In this document: in pieces, positions 8,342 to 16,527 of the stretch | How positions within the stretch are numbered: the first letter of the stretch is position 1 | How the letters are laid out: each line of letters begins with the position of its first letter | IMG/VR virus record: IMGVR_UViG_3300018004_000004 | Span: 151,396 to 215,395 of that record | Length of the DNA: 64,000 bases | Reading direction: 5' to 3' (one strand) | Source of the DNA: a virus | Made by a program: the position numbers and the translations under genes | Notes under the pieces: model-generated | Told to the model about the DNA's origin: nothing | The model's input: only the letters and a program-made list of their open reading frames with translations | The model's database searches: none

Positions 8342-8659
8342 CTATACCTGCCGATCATCCCACCAGTCACAGACAATCGGAGCGTCATCAAACAACTTGA
8401 AGAACGAACCATGAGTTCGACACTGCAAGTTGCCGGTACGTCCGGGCCAATCACCCTCCGTATAACTCACATCACACATCAGATGGTTCAAAAGCCAATC
8501 ATACTGCTCAGAGTTTATTGGACGGTAGATCTGTCCAGGTACGTTGGGTAGAGCATCTTCCCGATCGTACATATAGACAGCATACACCAACGGCCGCGAG
8601 CCAAAGCCAACACGGACGCAGTAATGCTTGATTCCATACGTGAATCGGAAGACAGCCAT
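8342..8659 (-). CDS. Member of EQ[YW][DE]WL paralogue family (short)
   Basis: 105 residues from the ATG at 8659, whose A is shared with the TAA of the upstream gene (TAATG overlap); a longer in-frame start exists but would run into that gene. The motif EQYDWLLNHLMCDVSY is repeated with changes in the proteins at 9027-9386 (EQYEWLLRHYSCMVSY) and 9386-10012 (EQWDWLTNHAHC). Cys and His follow in each (CRTHG / CNNHQC / CQDH), which may bind metal. Function unknown. Confidence 0.7.
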   Translation of the reverse strand: MAVFRFTYGIKHYCVRVGFGSRPLVYAVYMYDREDALPNVPGQIYRPINSEQYDWLLNHLMCDVSYTEGDWPGRTGNLQCRTHGSFFKLFDDAPIVCDWWDDRQV

Positions 8660-9027
8660 TAGGCAGTTAGAGCTAGGAACTTCACCAGAGCACTGGTGCA
8701 CAAAAACTGGATTTGGTTGGTGCCGGCCTGCGTGTACAAAGAGGTCGGAATGATGTTGACAAAGCTGAACACACCAGGACCTACGGAGTATGTAAAATCT
8801 GCATAGCGGCCGAACGAGTCGACGGCCGAGTAGATCACAACATCGTGCGCAGAGGCGTCGGTATTCTGGATGATCAGAACGTCATTCCCCGAGGCGAGGA
8901 AAGCATTCCCATTAGTTACATCAGCCGCGGTGAAGGCCTTGTCCAAAGCCAAAGGTGCTTCGGTACCCGGAGACTGCAGAGTCAGGGCCGGATTGTTGGG
9001 GATGAGTGTCGGATTTGAAAGTGGCAT
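8659..9027 (-). CDS. Probable head decoration/fibre-type structural protein
   Basis: 122 residues, all beta by appearance. The pattern DVTNGNAFLASGNDVLIIQNTDASAH, then GRYADFTYSVGPGVFSF, then a closing hydrophobic strand is common among small phage structural proteins that coat or decorate the capsid. It is inserted between two members of the EQ[YW][DE]WL family and overlaps each by one base, so all three are made together. The structural call is moderate and no direct homologue can be named. Confidence 0.65.
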   Translation of the reverse strand: MPLSNPTLIPNNPALTLQSPGTEAPLALDKAFTAADVTNGNAFLASGNDVLIIQNTDASAHDVVIYSAVDSFGRYADFTYSVGPGVFSFVNIIPTSLYTQAGTNQIQFLCTSALVKFLALTA

Positions 9028-9386
9028 TAGATTTTCCTCTCTTCGTCCATATCAGGCTCGATGTAGACTTCCGGTTCCTGTTGGGTGACGAAGTAGTCTT
9101 TACCGTGCTTTTCCCAGCACTGGTGGTTATTGCAGAAGAAGGTATGGCCGTCGCTTATGTCGGCGCCCACGTAAGAAACCATACAACTGTAGTGTCTCAA
9201 CAGCCATTCATACTGTTCCCTGTTGATCCACTTCCAAAGCTTCCTGGCTTCATACGAATCTTTGTTCATGGCACAGACTTCGTAGACGATCGGATACTGG
9301 AACACTTCCCCGGGCCAGGTAATAGTCTCGAACCCGAACAGCTCGGCGCCAGCCTGGGTGATCCGAATCTGCTCGTGAGTCACCAT
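9027..9386 (-). CDS. Member of EQ[YW][DE]WL paralogue family (middle)
   Basis: 119 residues. It aligns with the product of 8342-8659 from the YEVCAM/YAVYMY strand through INREQYEWLLRHYSCMVSYVGAD and the downstream Cys/His segment FFCNNHQCWEKHG. The acidic C-terminus is its own. The ATG overlaps the stop of the neighbour at 9386. The repeated copies suggest local duplication followed by divergence. Confidence 0.7.
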   Translation of the reverse strand: MVTHEQIRITQAGAELFGFETITWPGEVFQYPIVYEVCAMNKDSYEARKLWKWINREQYEWLLRHYSCMVSYVGADISDGHTFFCNNHQCWEKHGKDYFVTQQEPEVYIEPDMDEERKI

Positions 9387-10012
9387 TAGATCTCTCGTTC
9401 CTCCGCGGCCAGGTGTTCCTGACTAGGCAGGACAACATCCAGCTCGGCGTCGACCTTTGGCTCACTACCAGCCAGAATCCCCTCGGTCTTGGATACCGGC
9501 CGGATGATCCGGGCGTGATCCTGGCACCCAAGGGTAATAAAGGCAGGGCACTTCTCGTCATACCAGGCCACGATCGAGCAATGAGCATGGTTGGTCAGCC
9601 AATCCCACTGTTCAGGGAGGATACGGTGCTTCTTATGCCCTATGTAGTTCCCTTTGGGGCCATTCTTGTGCTCACTGACCCAGGCCTTGATGTGGGCATG
9701 CGCAGAGAAGGCACTCAGGCCACCTAGGGCCTCCGGAGCGAGGACATAATACTCTTTAAGCCCCAAGGGATCAGTTTCTGCTATAGTCGCTTCCTGGGGC
9801 TTTAGAACGCTAAACTGGCCTACCATCAGCTTGGCCGGAAGGGGCCCAAGGATGCTCTCTACGGCTTCTTTCTGGTCCGCGGCCGTCACAGCCGAAGGCT
9901 CAATGAGCTTGGCGTCACCCTCAAAGATGGTTGCCTGGTTGGTCTTAGGGTCAATGAACACAGTCTTCCCATCTTGGGTGTGGTACACGTTTCCAAAGGT
10001 AGGTTCAGACAT
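9386..10012 (-). CDS. Member of EQ[YW][DE]WL paralogue family with N-terminal extension
   Basis: 208 residues. Residues 100-180 carry the family motif (ILPEQWDWLTNHAHCSIVAWY, then LGCQDHARI). The first 100 residues are extra: a Gly/Thr beta start followed by a helical, acidic part. It ends in AAEEREI, almost the same as the end of the 9027-9386 protein (DEERKI). It is the first gene of a coupled run reading to 8342. Confidence 0.65.
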   Translation of the reverse strand: MSEPTFGNVYHTQDGKTVFIDPKTNQATIFEGDAKLIEPSAVTAADQKEAVESILGPLPAKLMVGQFSVLKPQEATIAETDPLGLKEYYVLAPEALGGLSAFSAHAHIKAWVSEHKNGPKGNYIGHKKHRILPEQWDWLTNHAHCSIVAWYDEKCPAFITLGCQDHARIIRPVSKTEGILAGSEPKVDAELDVVLPSQEHLAAEEREI

Positions 10013-10103
10013 AGTGGGGTTACCTCTAACTCCATTGTACTAGAATCAAGCCCCGGTCCAAAAATGTTTCTTCTTATTTCATGCCTTCCCGGAGCGCATC
10101 CAG

Positions 10104-10571
10104 TTAGACTCTTGGAGTACGGTCGACTAACAAAGCGATATTCTTGTCCACGTTGGTCAGGATTTCGACCATCTTGTCAGTCTTACCATTCAGGTTTTCA
10201 ATGCTGATTGCCAGGTGAGCGATGTGATTGCCAGTCAGGGTTTGAAGACTGATGGCATTGGCTTCGCTCTTCTCCTTGGCCTCTCCAGCGATGATCTTGA
10301 TTTCAGAGGCTTGCAAAGCGCCTTCTTTGAGAGCGATCGCTACTTGTTCCACGGCCACCTTCTTGCTTTCTTCCACGGCGTCCAGGACCTTGGCCACAGC
10401 GTCCAGTTGGGCCTTCTGGTTGGCTAGATAGTCGTCCACCCAGCCACGGATCTTGTAGGACCAGCGGGCAGCGAAAGCGATGGCTGCGATGATGGAGCCC
10501 CAGCCAAATACAGCCAGCGGTCCTCTAATGCTTTCCCAGATGTTTGGGGTATTAGGAGCATCGAAATACAT
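10104..10571 (-). CDS. Membrane-anchored coiled-coil protein
   Basis: 155 residues. One membrane segment (about residues 20-38, AVFGWGSIIAAIAFAARW) is followed by more than 100 residues of heptad-like helix with Ala, Lys and Glu. An anchor plus rod of this type is seen in phage spanins, tape-associated proteins and envelope-binding proteins, but there is no lipobox or Pro-rich link to support a spanin. It is the first leftward gene after the divergent region and has a TATACTAATCAG motif 150 bp upstream. Confidence 0.6.
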   Translation of the reverse strand: MYFDAPNTPNIWESIRGPLAVFGWGSIIAAIAFAARWSYKIRGWVDDYLANQKAQLDAVAKVLDAVEESKKVAVEQVAIALKEGALQASEIKIIAGEAKEKSEANAISLQTLTGNHIAHLAISIENLNGKTDKMVEILTNVDKNIALLVDRTPRV

Positions 10572-10723
10572 GGGGATTCCTTTGAAATGTAGACGTTGAT
10601 AGTTCGGAACGCGCGACTCAAAAATAGAGAGCCCCGGATCAGGGTTTTGTCCGTGAGAGAACTGGTTTCCGAACCAGACCCCTTGGGTCTTTGCGTCGTT
10701 GTAAATAAGTCCTGCAGTCTCTG

Positions 10724-10735
10724 CTGATTAGTATA
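10724..10735 (-). promoter_or_regulatory. 12-bp TATACTAATCAG motif, copy 2
   Basis: Reads TATACTAATCAG on the minus strand in the divergent region, 153 bp before the ATG at 10571. It is identical to the copies at 4882, 27980 and 50992. Its distance from the gene would give a long 5' leader. Confidence 0.5.
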
Positions 10736-10847
10736 GATTAATCCCGATCGGCGAGTAGGTGTTGTGATTGGCCGGCGGTTTTGCCGTATCTGGGAGGCCA
10801 ACATGCGAGCTGGAATGGCAAAATGGTGCATGACCAGGTGAAGAGAG

Positions 10848-10873
10848 TGTGAGACTCTTCTCACATTTTGTTT
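10848..10873 (+). terminator. Hairpin with T-rich tail in divergent region
   Basis: Stem TGTGAGA / TCTCACA with loop CTCT, then TTTTGTTT. It has the form of an intrinsic terminator for rightward RNA, yet no rightward gene lies before it. It could end a short leader transcript or act as an operator. Confidence 0.4.
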
Positions 10874-10963
10874 CGAGCCCACCCCGTTCTATCTGAGATC
10901 TGGGTTATCCCTAGTCCCATATAGATCAGGTAGGTGGGTAACTCTAGAACAAGGAGACTTACA

Positions 10964-11131
10964 ATGTTCCATTCATTGAACTTGCATAATCAGATGTTGT
11001 ATTCACAGCTGGCGCGGGAACGTGACATCAACCCAAGGCTCAGTAGTATCAGTGTTGTCCGTGACTGGGCCATCATCTCCAATGAAGTGAATGACCGCCG
11101 TAAGTACGAGATTATCAATCGTACTCGGTAG
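10964..11131 (+). CDS. Small unknown protein, first rightward gene
   Basis: 55 residues from the ATG at 10964, chosen over an earlier in-frame start because AAGGAG lies 8 bases before it. The product is polar and helical with many Arg and Asn. It opens the rightward gene set next to the divergent region, a usual place for early-expressed host-takeover proteins. Confidence 0.6.
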   Translation: MFHSLNLHNQMLYSQLARERDINPRLSSISVVRDWAIISNEVNDRRKYEIINRTR

Positions 11132-11209
11132 TCTGAGTAGTTGCCCTGTAAGTCGAGTGGCGTAGAGTTGTTATCTATTAACCGAAACTATCTATTAAGG
11201 AGACATATC

Positions 11210-11500
11210 ATGTCACAAGTGAGACTGAGTATTCCTTTTGTTGGTGGCGTTACCAAGGTGTACGAGCAACAGGAGTTCAACAAGGAAATGAAGGCGATTG
11301 CGGAGAAGGCCAAGTATGCTTCTCTGGTCGCTGTCGGGCTGGCGTTGGTGGTCGCAGAGGTTGTTACCCGCAAGACTGCCAATGGTCTGACAGAGGCAGC
11401 CAATCTGGTGGCTGATGTGCATGATGACATCACCAAGAAGCAAGTCAAGAACAACGGGCTGCAGTATGAGCTCAGAGTTCTTAGTTCGCACGCTGCCTAG
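11210..11500 (+). CDS. Small membrane-associated protein
   Basis: 96 residues from the ATG at 11210 (TAAGGAG 8 bases before). A hydrophobic segment at about residues 36-54 (ASLVAVGLALVVAEVV) sits between two charged helices. Probably anchored in the inner membrane. No family recognised. Confidence 0.6.
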   Translation: MSQVRLSIPFVGGVTKVYEQQEFNKEMKAIAEKAKYASLVAVGLALVVAEVVTRKTANGLTEAANLVADVHDDITKKQVKNNGLQYELRVLSSHAA

Positions 11501-11559
11501 TCCCCTGTCTGCTATCAGAGGTCACTAATGATAGCAGGCGGATGTACTAGGAGGTTGTC

Positions 11560-11793
11560 ATGAAATATAGTTTGATGTTGGCCTTCTTGCTGTGTGCCCA
11601 GGCTAATGCCAAGGAGCCACCTGAGTTGGTTATCAAGTCGGCGCCGACGCATGCCAAGAAGCACCACAGCATGAAGCCAGCGTACTTGTTGAATCATCCC
11701 AATGATTATGACAAGTGCATATTCACCCCAGAGCAGATGAAGGGCTCTGGATACAACACACTCAACCACATAGAGCAAGTGAAAGGAGCATGA
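11560..11793 (+). CDS. Small exported protein
   Basis: 77 residues. The N-terminus MKYSLMLAFLLCAQANA is a typical signal peptide with a cleavage site after ANA. The mature part of about 60 residues is basic and His/Lys-rich (HAKKHH) with one Cys. AGGAGG lies before the ATG. Probably acts in the periplasm or outside the inner membrane. Confidence 0.65.
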   Translation: MKYSLMLAFLLCAQANAKEPPELVIKSAPTHAKKHHSMKPAYLLNHPNDYDKCIFTPEQMKGSGYNTLNHIEQVKGA

Positions 11794-11795
11794 GC

Positions 11796-12035
11796 ATGCC
11801 AGTGCTTGAACTCTTCAAGACTCTTCGTCCTATCTCTGATGGAACGAAGGATGGGAAGTGGCATCATCATCCTTGTAGCCGGCCGAAGACCAGCTGCAAT
11901 CATCCGACAATGCCATGTGGCAAAGGCGCTGCGTTTGTCGTAGTCTGGACCAATGACTACGAAGCAGTGCTGTGCACAGACTGCGCTATTGAGCTCTTGC
12001 AACTGCAAGAACGTCAATGGCAGAAAGAGGCGTAA
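11796..12035 (+). CDS. Small Cys/His-rich (zinc-binding) protein
   Basis: 79 residues. The ATG at 11796 is preferred to one at 11790 because AAAGGAG is then well spaced. His and Cys residues (WHHHPCSRPKTSCNH, then MPCGKG, then CTDC) suggest one or two zinc sites. No known fold is recognised. Confidence 0.6.
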   Translation: MPVLELFKTLRPISDGTKDGKWHHHPCSRPKTSCNHPTMPCGKGAAFVVVWTNDYEAVLCTDCAIELLQLQERQWQKEA

Positions 12036-12037
12036 TC

Positions 12038-12265
12038 GTGTTCATGAGAACTCAGTTTGAACTCAGCATCATGTCTTGGACTGATCTGCGTACGCATTAC
12101 AATACGTGTGCCAAGTCCAAGGCTTTGACGGAAGCCACAGGCGGGAAGCTCACGGAAGAGGAGCAAGCGTATTTCGATTACCTCTTCTATCTGGTGCAGG
12201 TGCACTGTGAGAATCCCAACAATCGCAAGCCGTTGTCTGAAGTGCTCAAGCATTACAAGCAGTAG
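12038..12265 (+). CDS. Small helical protein
   Basis: 75 residues from a GTG at 12038 with AAGAGG 7 bases before; an ATG two codons later is the alternative. Mostly helical with an aromatic centre (YFDYLFYLVQVHC) and no recognisable motif. It starts 2 bp after the previous stop. Confidence 0.55.
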   Translation: MFMRTQFELSIMSWTDLRTHYNTCAKSKALTEATGGKLTEEEQAYFDYLFYLVQVHCENPNNRKPLSEVLKHYKQ

Positions 12266-12276
12266 AAAGGACAGTC

Positions 12277-12507
12277 ATGATCCCCAATGGTGTTGTGCTG
12301 TGGGTGGCGCCGAATGGCACCACAATGATGAATCGTCTCGGCTACAAATCTGTATCCTATTTGACCTGGCTCATCGACGAAGAAGGTGATCGGGTCAATG
12401 GGTATTCGATGCCGGAAGCCGATGCGTTGGCAGCGATTGAGTTGATCACGGAGTACAATGCACTTCCGTGCAACGATTGCTGCCACATCAAGGCCTATAT
12501 CAAGTAG
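12277..12507 (+). CDS. Small unknown protein
   Basis: 76 residues with AAAGGAC before the ATG. A beta-like N-terminus (GVVLWVAPNGTT) is followed by a helix and a CNDCCH segment that could hold metal. It lies directly before the large RNA polymerase-like gene. Confidence 0.6.
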   Translation: MIPNGVVLWVAPNGTTMMNRLGYKSVSYLTWLIDEEGDRVNGYSMPEADALAAIELITEYNALPCNDCCHIKAYIK

Positions 12508-12555
12508 AAGTGCAGCAGGCATGGCGCTGTATGAGTCCATGCACAAGGAGTAGTG

Positions 12556-15465
12556 ATGAATCAACGTTACCACGTTGTATTCGAAGGAGAGAATAAAGTA
12601 ACAACTCGCCGTCCTTGGAAGGGACGCGGTGTTGAGCTTTATTCCTCCAGCGGTGATCCAGCAAGAGGCATACCAGCGATGTTTGGTTCTCATGAAGTGC
12701 GTCAGTTTCTTGAGAACCTCGGGCCATTCATCGTAGCATCGATGGACAATCCCGCAGTCGCAGCTCAGATCCTTGATGAAGGGTATGTGGTAACAGACCC
12801 TGATTCAGGTGCGAAGAGCAAGTGGTATGTTGGTGGTTATTTCGTCCGCGACGACGGTGCAGTGTATATCATGCTGCCCGAAGTCACAACCGATGCCCAG
12901 TTTCGTTCTAAGCTGGGTTTGCATATTGACCTAAACGATCAGTGGGGCAATAGCTTCAAGGTAGGTAAGTATCTGAAGCGCTTGTTCTCACATCATCGTA
13001 AGTTCATGCAAGGTGAAGTCGTGAAGGAGCTCGACAATGTCGTGCTCGTACGGCTGAAGAGTGGCAAAGTGATCAGTGTGAAATATGCTGATCATGGCGC
13101 GCTCACAGATGGCATGAACCTCGTGTCAACACATTGCATGAAGCTCATGGGTCTTAACAAGACCATGGGTGCTGGCCTTAGGATCACGGCGTTGAGTCCT
13201 AAGGGATTCAGCAAAGGCCATGCGATTGTACTGCCGGAGCTGCAGCATGATGTCGTGCTGTTCAACTCTAAGAAGCTGCTGACAGGTGATCAGTTCACCT
13301 TCGGCATGGATTGGTTGCATAGCGGTGCAGTATTCACTGATATGCAATCAGTCATTAACTTCAGGTTCGCAAACACCAGCTTCTTGTCGCAGTGGGACAA
13401 GGAGTTTCTGGAGACAGTAGTCGATGCTATTGAAGATGAGGATAAGCTGAAGCGTATGCTTCAGTTCTATCATGTGGAGTTCCACAAACAGCGGGACGAT
13501 GACGGAGACATGCAGTTCATTCAGAAGGACAAAGAGTGGGCACTGTTGCGTGCATTGCGCGGTGGTGTGAAGATTCAAGATCACCCAGCGCTTGTGCGTA
13601 AGGTGTTCCATCTATTTGCCGACAAGGTTCGCAACTGCGAAACCAACATTCGTGTGCCTATACCTGAGACAGCAGGTGGTGCACGTTATGCTTTGGTTGA
13701 TCCTACCATCTTCGATATGTGGGGTGATCCCACTCTCGAAGGTACTCTGAAGAATGACCAGGTATATTGCGCTGGCGATGTTGGCAGCGTGGTATTCCAC
13801 AGGCAGCCGAATGCGCATCGTGACGAGCATTATATCGCGCGCGCAACAAGCAATGAATATCTGAAAGCTATGGACACTGGATGTTTCATGTTCATATCCA
13901 AGGATATCATCAAGCCAAGCCTGGCCAAGCTAGGTGGTGGTGATCAGGATGATCGCCTTGTGTATTACAAGGACCCAGCAGTTGTGGAACACTTCAGGCA
14001 ACTGGAGCTGGATCCATATCCCACAGTGCCTCTGGTTGAGAAGCCAGAGCCACCAAAGCGTTCCAATGCATTTGCACACAGACTGCATCGCACACCGATC
14101 TATGATCGGACTCAGCTGCTGATGATGTTGGATCAGATGAAGAACCAGAGTCTGCATATTGGCTTCGTTGTTAATGCTGGTATGCATGACACTGTGCTGA
14201 CGGATAATAGGGCAGAGATCACCAGGAATCTGGAGGCTCTGCCAAAGACACTGAAGAATCAATCTGCCTATGAATGGTTCACAACCAAGTATCAGAACTA
14301 TACGCTGCGTGAACCAATGTCCAGGTTGGAGTTGGTCATTGACGCGGTCAAGAAGACTGGTGCTGATCTGGCTGGTATTCGTGACCAGGTGAAGAAGTTC
14401 AATGACACATTCGAAGTCGTGGCTGAGTTCATGACGCGCGGCGGTAGGTATGATGGGAGAATCCCATTGTCTCGCCGCGGTGACAGCCATCCAGTTATGG
14501 TCCGTACCATTGTGGATGATAAGCTGGATGAACTCAAGCGACTGAGGCAAGACCTGGAAGATATCATCACTGATATCTCTTGGCAAATGATACCGCCAGT
14601 GGCGGAGGAAATACTGACATGCCCGTGCTATGAAGAGCAGGCGACTCAGCTGGCGTATGCCATGCGTCAGGAGTATCGCAATCAGTGGGCCAATCTGAGT
14701 AAGGAGATTGAGCGCACTGGTGACAAGGCAGAAGTAAAGAAGACCATAGATGCGTACATGAAGATCGACAAGGCGATGTATGAGCGCTTCGCTCCACATC
14801 CGCTGATCATCGATGCCATGGTCAAGCTGTATATCATGGTGTATGAATCCAGGAAGCCAGAGGCGCCAAGGGACGAAGATGGTCGTCCTATTAAGTTTGG
14901 TGATGGTATCCTCTGGGGCCCGAGAATGTCCGGCCTGACCCTGCGCATGATGGAGCGCGCAGGGCTGGCTGGGCGGTTCACTGAGATCACATTCGAGGAT
15001 GAAGTCAAACACCTCCGTAAGGAGAGCCTCGATGTGGTTATTGATCAGGGTATTGTACGCCAGGAGGGTACCAATATCTTGGTGGGTACCATTGACCCAA
15101 TGGCCGATGGTGCTAAGAAGGCAGAGAAAGGATGGGTGAAGGTGGCAGCAAGGGATGCATATCCCTATGAACCAGAACCCAGGTACATGATCCTGCGAGT
15201 AGTTAATGGCATGCATGCCAAGGGTGCGTCTCCAGTTGAGATCGCACAGTGGCGTGATCATGCTAACGAACAGGTCGAACTAGTTCCTTTCATCTGGACG
15301 AACCCGGAGAATGAAGAAGAACACGCAGTTCGCGTGGTGCTCAATGGCCAGGATTATGGCTATATCGATCGCAAGGACAACACGTATGTCACTGAAAAGA
15401 CTATGGGTTGGCTATTGCCGGGCACAACACCAAAGACCATGGGAGTATTGGTCTATGAAAGGTAG
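12556..15465 (+). CDS. Single-chain double-psi-beta-barrel RNA polymerase-like protein
   Basis: 969 residues; AAGGAG precedes the ATG at 12556. Two segments match the catalytic barrels shared by multisubunit RNA polymerases, cellular RdRPs (QDE-1) and phage YonO-type enzymes, in the usual order. The first (residues 214-224, SPKGFSKGHAI, Lys216 and Lys220) resembles the beta-like barrel with its two Lys. The second (about 395-475) has GSVVFHRQPNAHRDEH, like R-x-P-x-x-H of beta' and RdRP, then about 40 residues on LGGGDQDDRLVYY, like GGDLDGD. The metal triad is Asp463, Asp465 and Asp466 or missing a member: Arg467 stands where DxDxD expects the third Asp. Helical regions flank the core. Likely role: transcription of phage genes or another template-dependent RNA synthesis. 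The family call is by motif only. Confidence 0.7.
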   Translation: MNQRYHVVFEGENKVTTRRPWKGRGVELYSSSGDPARGIPAMFGSHEVRQFLENLGPFIVASMDNPAVAAQILDEGYVVTDPDSGAKSKWYVGGYFVRDDGAVYIMLPEVTTDAQFRSKLGLHIDLNDQWGNSFKVGKYLKRLFSHHRKFMQGEVVKELDNVVLVRLKSGKVISVKYADHGALTDGMNLVSTHCMKLMGLNKTMGAGLRITALSPKGFSKGHAIVLPELQHDVVLFNSKKLLTGDQFTFGMDWLHSGAVFTDMQSVINFRFANTSFLSQWDKEFLETVVDAIEDEDKLKRMLQFYHVEFHKQRDDDGDMQFIQKDKEWALLRALRGGVKIQDHPALVRKVFHLFADKVRNCETNIRVPIPETAGGARYALVDPTIFDMWGDPTLEGTLKNDQVYCAGDVGSVVFHRQPNAHRDEHYIARATSNEYLKAMDTGCFMFISKDIIKPSLAKLGGGDQDDRLVYYKDPAVVEHFRQLELDPYPTVPLVEKPEPPKRSNAFAHRLHRTPIYDRTQLLMMLDQMKNQSLHIGFVVNAGMHDTVLTDNRAEITRNLEALPKTLKNQSAYEWFTTKYQNYTLREPMSRLELVIDAVKKTGADLAGIRDQVKKFNDTFEVVAEFMTRGGRYDGRIPLSRRGDSHPVMVRTIVDDKLDELKRLRQDLEDIITDISWQMIPPVAEEILTCPCYEEQATQLAYAMRQEYRNQWANLSKEIERTGDKAEVKKTIDAYMKIDKAMYERFAPHPLIIDAMVKLYIMVYESRKPEAPRDEDGRPIKFGDGILWGPRMSGLTLRMMERAGLAGRFTEITFEDEVKHLRKESLDVVIDQGIVRQEGTNILVGTIDPMADGAKKAEKGWVKVAARDAYPYEPEPRYMILRVVNGMHAKGASPVEIAQWRDHANEQVELVPFIWTNPENEEEHAVRVVLNGQDYGYIDRKDNTYVTEKTMGWLLPGTTPKTMGVLVYER

Positions 15466-15528
15466 ACCATATACATGCCCACATTCCATTGTACTCTTTT
15501 CGACGTAGTTGTTTGGATTGACCGGTAT

Positions 15529-15557
15529 TCGGGGCCTATTACCTTTATGGGCCCCGA
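15529..15557 (+). terminator. GC-rich hairpin after the RNA polymerase-like gene
   Basis: Stem TCGGGGCC / GGCCCCGA (8 bp) with a 13-base loop. Two further hairpins follow (TCCCAT/ATGGGA at 15558-15576, GCCCA/TGGGC at 15629-15642), so the 190-bp gap to the next gene is highly structured. No long T-run follows, so termination may be partial or the region may be a 5' leader. Confidence 0.5.
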
Positions 15558-15655
15558 TCCCATTGATTTGATGGGATTTACCATCATTTGATGGGTGTAT
15601 TTAGGCCCTGTTTTATGGTGTAAAATAAGCCCATTTATGGGCACAAGGAGAAGTC

Positions 15656-16096
15656 ATGACTCAACTCAATCGGTATGCATCACGCTCTAACTTCAACAAT
15701 CAGAAGACGTTCGGTCGTCGTTGGACATCGAACTTTCGTCGGCAGTCTGGTCTGATCATTGCTGTGCTCGATCGTGGCTATTTGCCACAGAGCCACAACG
15801 ATCTGCCCAAGCCGTTCTGTTCCTTCAAGGTCGAGACGGACACCGGCAAGCGCTACATCGTGCGCTTGGAAGGCCGGCAGGCCCTGGACTTCACCGGAGA
15901 AGTTGGTCAGCTCATGTACTACGAAGGCGTCTTCAAGGGGCGCTTCGTGGACAAGACTGGCAAATATCACGGTGAGTACTGGTCCGCCACGTTCGCCGAG
16001 ATCGACAACAAGGAAATCGACGAGTATGTTGCTCATCTGACAGCAGTTAAGCTGCGGATGGACAAGGAAGCGCAGGACGCCGCCGAGCAGAAGTAA
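15656..16096 (+). CDS. Unknown protein in own transcription unit
   Basis: 146 residues, ATG preceded by AAGGAG. Basic N-terminus (RSNFNNQKTFGRRW), then a beta-rich middle with a GRQALDFTGEVGQLMYYEGVFKG pattern, then a charged helix. Codon choice is more C/G-ending than in neighbours, and the gene is bounded by hairpins on both sides; both point to strong, separate expression. The middle resembles a small beta barrel, perhaps a nucleic-acid binder. Confidence 0.65.
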   Translation: MTQLNRYASRSNFNNQKTFGRRWTSNFRRQSGLIIAVLDRGYLPQSHNDLPKPFCSFKVETDTGKRYIVRLEGRQALDFTGEVGQLMYYEGVFKGRFVDKTGKYHGEYWSATFAEIDNKEIDEYVAHLTAVKLRMDKEAQDAAEQK

Positions 16097-16120
16097 ATAA
16101 TCAGTGTAGTCAGTGGATCT

Positions 16121-16159
16121 GGGGCTCATCCTAACTGCCTTCATGGCATGGTGAGCCCC
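16121..16159 (+). terminator. Terminator-like hairpin
   Basis: Stem GGGGCTCA / TGAGCCCC (8 bp), extended by an outer CAGTG / CACTG pair (16111-16115 / 16163-16167). It is followed by TGTAAATATT, a weak T-rich tail. It most likely ends the 15656-16096 transcript. The rest of the gap to 16340 shows no gene. Confidence 0.55.
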
Positions 16160-16339
16160 ATTCACTGTGTAAATATTACATGAAGTGCTTTAGATTCACT
16201 GGGATACGCTGAGGTGACCATATTTGGGCAGATGGAGAGAGAAGCACCACCATAGATTCAAGTCCCTGAAATAAAGATAAGGGACTTAGCACCCATGTGT
16301 ATTGAATAGAGATTCGTTGAAAACAAAGGAGTTATAGCC

Positions 16340-16522
16340 ATGGGTATTACGATATGTGAGGCCAAGAGAGCATTGAGGCGTGGGAATGTAGTGATAGATC
16401 CTCGGCCCTTCAATCCTACTGTCTACTATCTCTTTAGGGATATACAAGAAGGACGTACCCACGCGCAGCTGGCCGGTTTTCTGAAGGGCTGTTACATCGC
16501 TCGAGAGATCGAAAGGAGATAG
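16340..16522 (+). CDS. Small basic protein
   Basis: 60 residues, AAAGGAG before the ATG. Arg-rich helices with a PRPFNPTVYYLF centre. No family recognised. Confidence 0.6.
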   Translation: MGITICEAKRALRRGNVVIDPRPFNPTVYYLFRDIQEGRTHAQLAGFLKGCYIAREIERR

Positions 16523-16527
16523 CTACC

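Larger units (their letters stand above)
10572..10963. promoter_or_regulatory. Divergent intergenic control region (392 bp)
   Basis: This is the only non-coding gap over 300 bp. It separates the leftward genes from the rightward genes and must hold promoters for both. It contains the TATACTAATCAG motif facing left (10724-10735) and, near the rightward side, a 7-bp hairpin (TGTGAGA / TCTCACA, 10848-10865) followed by TTTTGTTT. Small frames here have no ribosome-binding sites and look accidental. An origin is possible but no iterons are seen. Confidence 0.6.

Noticed and set aside
10424-10882. 152-codon minus-strand frame in the divergent region
   Set aside because: No ribosome site, overlaps the real start of 10104-10571, and covers the promoter-like motif.
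13930-15261. 443-codon open frame on the minus strand opposite the RNA polymerase-like gene
   Set aside because: It mirrors the codon pattern of the plus-strand gene, has no ribosome site, and its protein is rich in His, Ile and Cys with no fold pattern.
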